A stretch of 64,000 bases of DNA, taken from Pseudoflavonifractor sp. MSJ-37 (GTDB taxonomy: Bacteria > Bacillota > Clostridia > Oscillospirales > Oscillospiraceae). The translations under genes and the position numbers were made by a program. The first letter of the stretch is position 1. Each line of letters opens with the position of its first letter. Positions 57,778 to 64,000 of this stretch are shown piece by piece. The stretch covers positions 124,001 to 188,000 of the forward strand of contig NZ_JAHLPP010000001.1 of assembly GCF_018917965.1 (NCBI RefSeq). The letters are read 5' to 3'. Under the pieces are notes generated by a model. It did not search any database. It saw only the letters and a list, made by a program, of their open reading frames with translations, and was not told where the DNA came from.

Positions 57778-57806
57778 TTGCATTTTGTCTCTGCGTGGGA
57801 TAAAAT
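57778..57806 (+). promoter_or_regulatory. sigma-A promoter of tuf
   Basis: TTGCAT (57778-57783), 17-base spacer, TAAAAT (57801-57806), in the 108-base gap after fusA. Confidence 0.7.
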
Positions 57807-57865
57807 AGCATCATCATGACACCTTTTTCACCCCTACGAATCGAATTTAAGGAGGATAACCAAAC

Positions 57866-59065
<1,200 letters not shown>

Positions 59066-59090
59066 TTTCAAGCCTGCTTGGAGTTATCGA

Positions 59091-59120
59091 GGCCCCCTGC
59101 CGCAAGGCAGGGGGCCTTTT
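59091..59120 (+). terminator. intrinsic terminator of tuf
   Basis: An 11-base-pair perfect stem (59091-59101 with 59106-59116), GCAA loop, TTTT. Confidence 0.92.
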
Positions 59121-59136
59121 CGCACCCGGATACTAG

Positions 59137-59173
59137 AAAATGCCCGGACCGTATCTCGCGGTCCGGGCATTTC
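59137..59173 (-). terminator. terminator of the GNAT gene
   Basis: A perfect 14-base-pair stem (59138-59151 with 59159-59172), followed on the minus strand by TTTCTAG. It lies 10 bases after the GNAT stop codon. Confidence 0.8.
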
Positions 59174-59182
59174 CGGGTAAAA

Positions 59183-59677
59183 TCAGAGTTCGATATAGTA
59201 GGGACAGATGTCCTCATAATGGCCGTCCTTCATCCGGAAGCCGCCGGGGATGACGCCCAGCTGGCGGAAGCCGATCCGCTCGTACAGGTGCCGGGCGTGG
59301 ATGTTGCTGGCCACCACCGCGTTGAACTGGAGCACCCGGAAGCCGTGCGCCCTGGCCTGGACCAGAGAGTCCAGGACCAGCTTCTCGCCGATGTGGAGGC
59401 CCCGGCTCTCCCGGGAGACGGCGTAGCTGGTGTTGGCGATGTGGCCGCACCGTCCCACGTTGTTGGGATGGAGGATATAAAGGCCCAGGATCTGATGCCG
59501 CTCCGTGTCCTCGGCCACGCCGCACCAGGTCTGGGCGGCGAAGAAGGGTGCGGCAGTGGTCAGGTCCAGCAGGTCCTCCTGGGGGAAGGCGATGCCGTCC
59601 TCCACCACCTGATCCCAGATCGTGGTCATGGCGGGCAGGTCCTGCTCCGTATAGCCGCGGATGATGATGTGTTCCAT
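59183..59677 (-). CDS. GNAT-family N-acetyltransferase
   Basis: A 164-residue acetyl-CoA-dependent acyltransferase. The acetyl-CoA loop is SRESRGLHIGEKLVLDSLVQA and the later NIHARHLYERIGFRQLGVIPGGFRMKDG is the usual motif B end, like phosphinothricin-type (Pat) acetyltransferases. The start MEHIIIRGY at 59677 matches the family N-terminus (the first strand), with only a weak site; longer upstream codons overlap the promoter. The substrate is unknown. It is divergent from the MscS gene. Confidence 0.9.
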   Translation of the reverse strand: MEHIIIRGYTEQDLPAMTTIWDQVVEDGIAFPQEDLLDLTTAAPFFAAQTWCGVAEDTERHQILGLYILHPNNVGRCGHIANTSYAVSRESRGLHIGEKLVLDSLVQARAHGFRVLQFNAVVASNIHARHLYERIGFRQLGVIPGGFRMKDGHYEDICPYYIEL

Positions 59678-59711
59678 AGGTCCGATCACGCTTTCTGTGA
59701 GATGATGTCTT

Positions 59712-59740
59712 ATTATAGCATCCCGTCCCTGCGGACGCAA
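59712..59740 (-). promoter_or_regulatory. sigma-A promoter of the GNAT gene
   Basis: Minus strand TTGCGT (59740-59735), 17-base spacer, TATAAT (59717-59712). Confidence 0.8.
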
Positions 59741-59752
59741 ACGGTCGGATGC

Positions 59753-59781
59753 TTGCGCTTTTCGGCGCTTCATGGTACACT
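59753..59781 (+). promoter_or_regulatory. sigma-A promoter of the MscS gene
   Basis: TTGCGC (59753-59758), 17-base spacer, TACACT (59776-59781); divergent from the GNAT promoter with about 12 bases between the -35 elements. Confidence 0.7.
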
Positions 59782-59816
59782 ATGGAGACCGACTTTTTTG
59801 AGAGGAGGAGACGCCA

Positions 59817-60758
59817 ATGCCTGCGGCTTCCATTCCCAGCCCGAGCCCCACCGCCAAGGCGGTGGATGAGATCATCAGCGACGTGGCCGACAGTACCGGC
59901 TCGACCGTCAGCGATGCCTTCCAGGAGGTGGCTCAGTCCACCGGCCTGAGCGATGTGCTCAAGGACCTGACCGGCCTGACCCCGGCCCGGCTGATCTCCA
60001 TCGCCGTGCTGATCCTCTGCTGTATCCTGATCATCAAGGTGGTCCAGCGCTGTGTAGAGAAGCTCCTCCAGCGGGGCACCGTCGAGAAGAGCCTCCACAG
60101 CTTCCTGCGGACCAGCATCAACATCGTCCTCTGGTTCCTCTTCGTGCTGATCGTGGCCAGCGCCCTGGGCATCGACGTGACCTCACTGGTGGCCGTCCTG
60201 AGCGTAGCCGGCTTGGCCGTCTCCCTGGCGGTGCAGGGGAGCCTGTCCAATCTGGCGGGCGGCATCCAGGTGCTGGTCTCCAAGCCCTTCAAGGTGGGGG
60301 ACTACATCGAGACCAACAGTGTCTCCGGCACTGTCCGGGAGATCAGTATGTCCCACACGAGGCTGGAGACGCTGGACAACAAGGTGATCTTCGTGCCCAA
60401 CAGCGAGATCGCCGCCGCCAAGATCATCAACTACAACATGGAGGAGCGCCGCCGGGTGGACCTGACCTTCAGCGCCTCCTATGACGACTCCACGGAAGAG
60501 GTGGTGGGCGCGATCCAGGACGTGATCGCCGCCCATCCCAAGGCCCTCCGGGACCCCGCCCCCTTCGTCCGGCTCAGCGACTTCCAGGACAGCGCGGTCG
60601 AGTACACCGTGCGGGTCTGGTGCAGGACCGCGGACTACTGGGATCTGCGCTTCGACCTGCTGGAGCAGGTCCGGGACGCCTTCGACCAGAGGGGCATCGA
60701 GATGACCTATCCCCACCTGAACGTCCACATGATCGGAGGCGGGAAGCAGGATGGATGA
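59817..60758 (+). CDS. small-conductance mechanosensitive channel (MscS family)
   Basis: Tension-gated channel that releases solutes on osmotic downshock. The 313-residue protein has a polar N-terminal stretch of about 55 residues (mostly Ser/Asp/Thr, extracytoplasmic or amphipathic), three hydrophobic helices, the pore helix and MscS hallmark AVQGSLSNLAGGIQVLVSKPFKVGDYIE (about 140-167, described in parts), and the beta domain VSGTVREISMSHTRLETLDN. GAGGAGGAG precedes the ATG. It overlaps the next membrane protein gene by eight bases. Confidence 0.93.
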   Translation: MPAASIPSPSPTAKAVDEIISDVADSTGSTVSDAFQEVAQSTGLSDVLKDLTGLTPARLISIAVLILCCILIIKVVQRCVEKLLQRGTVEKSLHSFLRTSINIVLWFLFVLIVASALGIDVTSLVAVLSVAGLAVSLAVQGSLSNLAGGIQVLVSKPFKVGDYIETNSVSGTVREISMSHTRLETLDNKVIFVPNSEIAAAKIINYNMEERRRVDLTFSASYDDSTEEVVGAIQDVIAAHPKALRDPAPFVRLSDFQDSAVEYTVRVWCRTADYWDLRFDLLEQVRDAFDQRGIEMTYPHLNVHMIGGGKQDG

Positions 60759-61356
60759 CCGTCAGCGGCGGATCATAGCCGGGCTCCAGCTCCTGATCAC
60801 GGCTCAGACCCTCCAGATCGCGGCGGCCGCCGCCGGGCTCCTGCCCTCTGTCAGCATGATGCTCACCGGAGCCCTGGGCGTGGCCCGCATGTGTGTGGGC
60901 CTGACCGGCGCCTCCACTCTGCGGGGGCTGGGCGGCGCCTTCCGGAGCGCCTTCCGGCTGGCCGCGGCCGATGTGCTGGTGGTGTTCGGCGGGTCGATCG
61001 CCGCGTCGGTGCTGTCCGTGACGATCGACCTGGCCCTGCTGCCCCTGTTCATCGCGGCGCTGGGCTGTACCACCCAGGTGCTGGGCTTCCTGACCGTGGC
61101 CCGGACCTGTGAGGGCGTGTGCGGCCTCCTGCGGGAGCGGGGGGCCGAGGGCCTGTGTGGACAGAGCGTCCAGGTCTATGCCCTTTGTGCCATCAGTGCT
61201 CTGGCCGGCATGGCGGCTCAGGTGCTCAGCTTCGTGCCCATGGCGGCGGGCCGTTATCAGTTCGCCGTGACTCTGGCCGATATGATCATGATCGGCGCCG
61301 GAGGGGTGTACATCCGCTTCCTCCGCCAGAGCGGGAAGACACTGGCCGTCCGGTGA
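60751..61356 (+). CDS. polytopic membrane protein, unknown function
   Basis: A 201-residue protein I do not recognise, with about five to six hydrophobic helices, small-residue-rich (LLITAQTLQIAAAAAGLL; LFIAALGCTTQVLGFLTVA) and with few charges apart from a basic N-terminus (MDDRQRRI) and an RFLRQSGKTLAVR tail. The helices carry several cysteines (CTTQ, ARTCEGVCGLL, LCGQS). It overlaps mscS by eight bases, so it is probably co-translated and might modify or accompany the channel; that is inferred only from position. Confidence 0.75.
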   Translation: MDDRQRRIIAGLQLLITAQTLQIAAAAAGLLPSVSMMLTGALGVARMCVGLTGASTLRGLGGAFRSAFRLAAADVLVVFGGSIAASVLSVTIDLALLPLFIAALGCTTQVLGFLTVARTCEGVCGLLRERGAEGLCGQSVQVYALCAISALAGMAAQVLSFVPMAAGRYQFAVTLADMIMIGAGGVYIRFLRQSGKTLAVR

Positions 61357-61363
61357 ATGGAAC

Positions 61364-61394
61364 ACTGCCGCGCGGGGCTTCCCCGGGCGGCAGT
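61364..61394. terminator. bidirectional terminator between convergent genes
   Basis: A GC-rich inverted repeat ACTGCCGC...GCGGCAGT with inner GGGG/CCCC pairing, between the unknown membrane protein gene and the DUF4830-type gene. Confidence 0.65.
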
Positions 61395-61398
61395 CGTG

Positions 61399-61878
61399 CT
61401 ATGAGGACGGTCCCGGCATGGCCAGGCCATGGAGGAATCCCCCCAGATCGGTGGCCAGGATGTCGCCGCCCACCACGGTGTCCCGGTAGAGGAGCAGGTC
61501 GGCCTGGACGTCTGTCTCCCCGGTGGGGTAGTTGGTGACGGCATAGGTGTACCGCCGGATCTTCTTCCCGCGGAGGGCGGCCAGATCGAAGCCCTGCTCC
61601 GCCTGGAGCTCCACATACTGGGCATAGGTCTCGTCGAACGCCTCCGGGACGCGGAGCTCCTCCACGGCCACGGGCTCCGGGGAGACCTGCCAGCCGTAGG
61701 AGGCCAGGTAGGCGATCCGGTCCTCGTTCGTGTGGATGCCGCCGGCGTCCAGCGCGGCAGCGGCCGGGTCCGCGGGAGAGCGCCGCGCGGCGGCGAAGAA
61801 GGCCCCGCCGCAGACCGCCGCCGCGGTCAGGAGGGCCAGGAGAGGTGCCCGGCGGAGCCGGGCCGTCCAGATGAACAC
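61399..61878 (-). CDS. DUF4830-like exported protein
   Basis: A 159-residue protein with an N-terminal signal anchor (about 10-30, LLALLTAAAVCGGAFFAA) and an extracytoplasmic domain resembling DUF4830: TNEDRIAYLASYGWQV, FDETYAQYVELQAEQGFDL, YTYAVTNYP, and the closing GGDI..GFLHGL. The family is common in Oscillospiraceae-type clostridia and has no known function. The start is GTG at 61878 with AAAGGGG 8 bases upstream. It stands alone between convergent and divergent neighbours. Confidence 0.75.
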   Translation of the reverse strand: MFIWTARLRRAPLLALLTAAAVCGGAFFAAARRSPADPAAAALDAGGIHTNEDRIAYLASYGWQVSPEPVAVEELRVPEAFDETYAQYVELQAEQGFDLAALRGKKIRRYTYAVTNYPTGETDVQADLLLYRDTVVGGDILATDLGGFLHGLAMPGPSS

Positions 61879-61957
61879 ATACAGCGCCCCTTTCTGCCGG
61901 AGCTTATGCGGGGGAGGGGCGTACTATGCCAGACAGAGGAACGAGGAGGACCGAGAT

Positions 61958-62686
61958 ATGGAACGGCTGGACAAGATCCTCACCGGAACGGGACGCTGGT
62001 CCCGGCGGGAGGTCAAGGAGCTGGTGAAGGCCGGACGGGTGCGGGTCAACGGGGCCGCGGCCCGTTCGCCGGAGGAGAAGTATGACCGGGAGGGGCTGGA
62101 CCTCCGGGTGGACGGGGAGACGATCTCCGGAGCGCGCTTCGTCTATCTGATGCTCCACAAGCCCGCCGGTCTGGTGTCCGCCACGGAGGACCCCAGACAA
62201 AAGACGGTGCTGGAGCTCCTGCCTCCCCATCTGCGGCGGGTGGGCCTCTTCCCGGCGGGACGGCTGGACCGGGACACGGAGGGCCTGCTCCTGCTCACCA
62301 ACGACGGGGCCCTGGCCCATGACCTGCTCTCCCCGAAGAAGCACGTGGACAAGACCTACTTCGTCCGGGTGGACGGGGCGCTGGACGAGGCGGACTGCGC
62401 CGCCTTCGCCTCCGGCATGACTCTGGGGGACGGACTGGAGTGTCTCCCGGCGGGACTGGAGCGGCTGGAGGCCCCGGACGAGGGCATCGTCACCCTCCGG
62501 GAGGGGAAATACCACCAGATCAAGCGGATGCTGGCCGCCCGGGGCAAGCCGGTGGTCTATCTGAAGCGGCTGACCATGGGCCCGCTGACCCTGGATCCCA
62601 CACTGGAGAAGGGGGCCTGGAGGCCACTGACCGGGGAGGAGCGGGCGGCGCTGGAGGCCTGCCGGAGCCTGCGCCGCCCCGGATGA
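61958..62686 (+). CDS. RsuA/RluB-family rRNA pseudouridine synthase
   Basis: A 242-residue enzyme that converts a specific uridine in rRNA to pseudouridine. An N-terminal S4 RNA-binding domain (MERLDKILTGTGRWSRREVKELVKAGRVRVNG, residues 1-32 in two parts) is followed by the catalytic domain with RLDRDTEGLLLLTNDG (catalytic Asp) and the C-terminal EGKYHQIKRMLAARGKPV motif. The S4 domain with this motif set suits RsuA (16S) or RluB/RluE (23S); the target is not resolved. GAGGAGGA lies 7 bases before the ATG at 61958. A longer in-frame opening from 61730 runs antisense through the DUF4830 gene and is rejected. Confidence 0.92.
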   Translation: MERLDKILTGTGRWSRREVKELVKAGRVRVNGAAARSPEEKYDREGLDLRVDGETISGARFVYLMLHKPAGLVSATEDPRQKTVLELLPPHLRRVGLFPAGRLDRDTEGLLLLTNDGALAHDLLSPKKHVDKTYFVRVDGALDEADCAAFASGMTLGDGLECLPAGLERLEAPDEGIVTLREGKYHQIKRMLAARGKPVVYLKRLTMGPLTLDPTLEKGAWRPLTGEERAALEACRSLRRPG

Positions 62687-62732
62687 AGACCGGACGTTTC
62701 GGCATTTTCCACAAAAAACTTTCTCTGACCTA

Positions 62733-62761
62733 TTGAAAAGAGAAAAAAAAGTCGTTATAAT
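62733..62761 (+). promoter_or_regulatory. sigma-A promoter of the CdaR-type gene
   Basis: TTGAAA (62733-62738), 17-base spacer, TATAAT (62756-62761); leader about 80 bases. Confidence 0.8.
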
Positions 62762-62848
62762 AGAGACCGTATCGAATGATCAGACAAGCGTGCGTGTGGA
62801 TTTGAGAAGGGTTCCCAACGCAAACAGAGTTTAGGGGGGCATTTGTAC

Positions 62849-63940
62849 ATGTCTAGCAGGATTTTTCAAAGTGTGGTTCTCCAGATGAAGGACAGCACCG
62901 ACCGGCCCATCGGCGTGATCGATTCTGAGGGCACGGTGGTCGCCTGCAATGAGCTCACCTGCATCGGTGAGCGCTGGTCCGGCGTGGTCGAGGCCGTCAA
63001 CAGCGGCGAGGGCAACATCGTCACCTTCGAGGGCCGGACCTTCAAGACCCTCAGCGGCTGGGGCTCTCAGTTCGATTACGCGGTGTTCGTCCGCGGCGAC
63101 GACGCCGAGGCCCGGATGCTCTGCTCCATGGCCGTGGTGGCCCTGAACGGCGCCAAGACCTACTATGAGGAGAAGCATGACAAGGCCACCTTCATCAAGA
63201 ACATCATCTCTGACAACATCCTGCTGGGGGACATCTATGTCCGGGCCAAGGAGCTCCACTTCGTGTCTGAGCTCCCCCGCGCCGTGTTCCTGATCCGTCA
63301 GGTGGAGAGCAGCGACGTGGCCGCCATCGACGTGGTGCAGGCCCTCTTCCCCGATAAGCAGACCGACTTCGTCCTCTCCATCAGCGAGACCGACGTGGCC
63401 CTCATCAAGCAGCTCCCCGACGGGACCGAGAGCAAGGAGCTCTACAAGATCGCCAAGCAGATCGAGGAGGCCATCACGGAGGAGCTGAACATCAAGGTGG
63501 TCATCGGCATCGGCACCATCGTCAGCCACATCCGGGACTTGGCCCGGGCCTATAAGGAGGCTCAGGTGGCCATCGACGTGGGCAAGGTGTTCGATACCGA
63601 AAAGTCCATCATCAACTATGAGAACCTGGGCATCGGGCGCCTGATCTATCAGCTGCCCACCACCCTGTGCGAGATGTTCCTCCAGGAGGTCTTCAAGAAG
63701 AATCCCATCGACGCGCTGGATCAGGAGACCCTGTTCACCATCAACAAGTTCTTCGAGAACAACCTGAACGTGTCCGAGACCGCCCGGAAGCTCTTCGTCC
63801 ACCGGAACACGCTGGTGTACCGTCTGGAGAAGATCAAGAAGCTCACCGGTCTGGATCTGCGGGAGTTCGACGACGCCATCACCTTCAAGGTGGCCCTGAT
63901 GGTCAAGAAGTACCTGGTCTCCCGCGGCATCGACAATTGA
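62849..63940 (+). CDS. CdaR/PucR-family transcriptional regulator
   Basis: A 363-residue regulator. The C-terminal helix-turn-helix of the PucR type (NLNVSETARKLFVHRNTLVYRLEKI, about residues 308-332) is preceded by a GGDEF-like CdaR domain (about 150-280) and an N-terminal sensory part starting with MKDSTDRPIGVIDSEGTVVACNE, resembling a small ligand-binding (PAS/GAF-like) fold. Relatives respond to glycerate, purine breakdown products or other carbon compounds. The ATG at 62849 is preferred to an in-frame TTG six bases earlier; GGGGGG is upstream. It is monocistronic in the visible sequence, and its target is not evident; the last 60 bases of the window hold nothing further. Confidence 0.88.
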   Translation: MSSRIFQSVVLQMKDSTDRPIGVIDSEGTVVACNELTCIGERWSGVVEAVNSGEGNIVTFEGRTFKTLSGWGSQFDYAVFVRGDDAEARMLCSMAVVALNGAKTYYEEKHDKATFIKNIISDNILLGDIYVRAKELHFVSELPRAVFLIRQVESSDVAAIDVVQALFPDKQTDFVLSISETDVALIKQLPDGTESKELYKIAKQIEEAITEELNIKVVIGIGTIVSHIRDLARAYKEAQVAIDVGKVFDTEKSIINYENLGIGRLIYQLPTTLCEMFLQEVFKKNPIDALDQETLFTINKFFENNLNVSETARKLFVHRNTLVYRLEKIKKLTGLDLREFDDAITFKVALMVKKYLVSRGIDN

Positions 63941-64000
63941 CAGATATCTCCCTGAATATGGACGATGGACATGCAGGATACAGGACGCGGAAACTGTATT

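Overview
The window looks like chromosome from a high-GC, gut-type clostridium (Firmicutes), most like the Oscillospiraceae (Flavonifractor/Oscillibacter/Lawsonibacter relatives). This is inferred from the rpoB-rpoC-L7Ae-rpsL-rpsG-fusA-tuf order, a CIRCE operator, a GAAC-N4-GTTC type SOS box, strong AGGAGG ribosome binding sites and TTGACA-N17-TATAAT promoters. No rRNA, tRNA, CRISPR array, insertion sequence or integrase was seen.

Layout. 1-9.6 kb: housekeeping genes on the minus strand. These are an SOS-type uvrB/small membrane protein/mmcQ/uvrA operon, pyrE-radC, a lysA-type decarboxylase, a divergent ECF S component and a MATE exporter. 9.6-13.1 kb: a CIRCE-controlled hsp20-clpB pair. 13.2-37.4 kb: a large catabolic/transport region centred on a GntR/UTRA regulator. 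On its left a nine-gene minus-strand operon encodes a BMP-type ABC importer (ATPase, two permeases, two tandem lipoprotein binding proteins) followed by a four-subunit flavin/iron-sulfur dehydrogenase resembling opine/HcnABC-type enzymes. On its right, plus-strand genes encode an NCS2 permease, a two-subunit molybdenum hydroxylase, a short-chain dehydrogenase, a full-length homologue of methenyl-tetrahydromethanopterin cyclohydrolase (Mch), and a complete 2-oxoacid/acetoin-type dehydrogenase complex (E1 alpha, E1 beta, E2, E3). A cytosine-deaminase-like amidohydrolase and a RibD-C/DHFR-like reductase sit between E2 and E3. 37.4-46 kb: an ABM-domain protein with a metallo-beta-lactamase-fold protein, glmS, a peptide-type binding protein with two permeases but no ATPases, and a membrane glycosyltransferase-like protein. 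46-59 kb: rpoBC and the str operon. 59-64 kb: a GNAT, an MscS channel, two unknown proteins, an RsuA-type pseudouridine synthase and a CdaR-type regulator.

The most novel candidate is the 22-37 kb region. My working hypothesis (inference) is import and breakdown of a nitrogen heterocycle, possibly a pterin or purine relative: permeases bring it in, the Mo hydroxylase, amidohydrolase, reductase and Mch-like protein modify the ring or side chain, and the TPP/lipoamide complex converts a keto fragment to acyl-CoA. The GntR protein probably controls both divergent sets, because TNGTNNNACNA-type sites overlap or lie close to the predicted transcription starts of the ABC operon, gntR itself and the NCS2 gene. 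No pathway like this is known to me as a described unit, and the substrate cannot be read from sequence.
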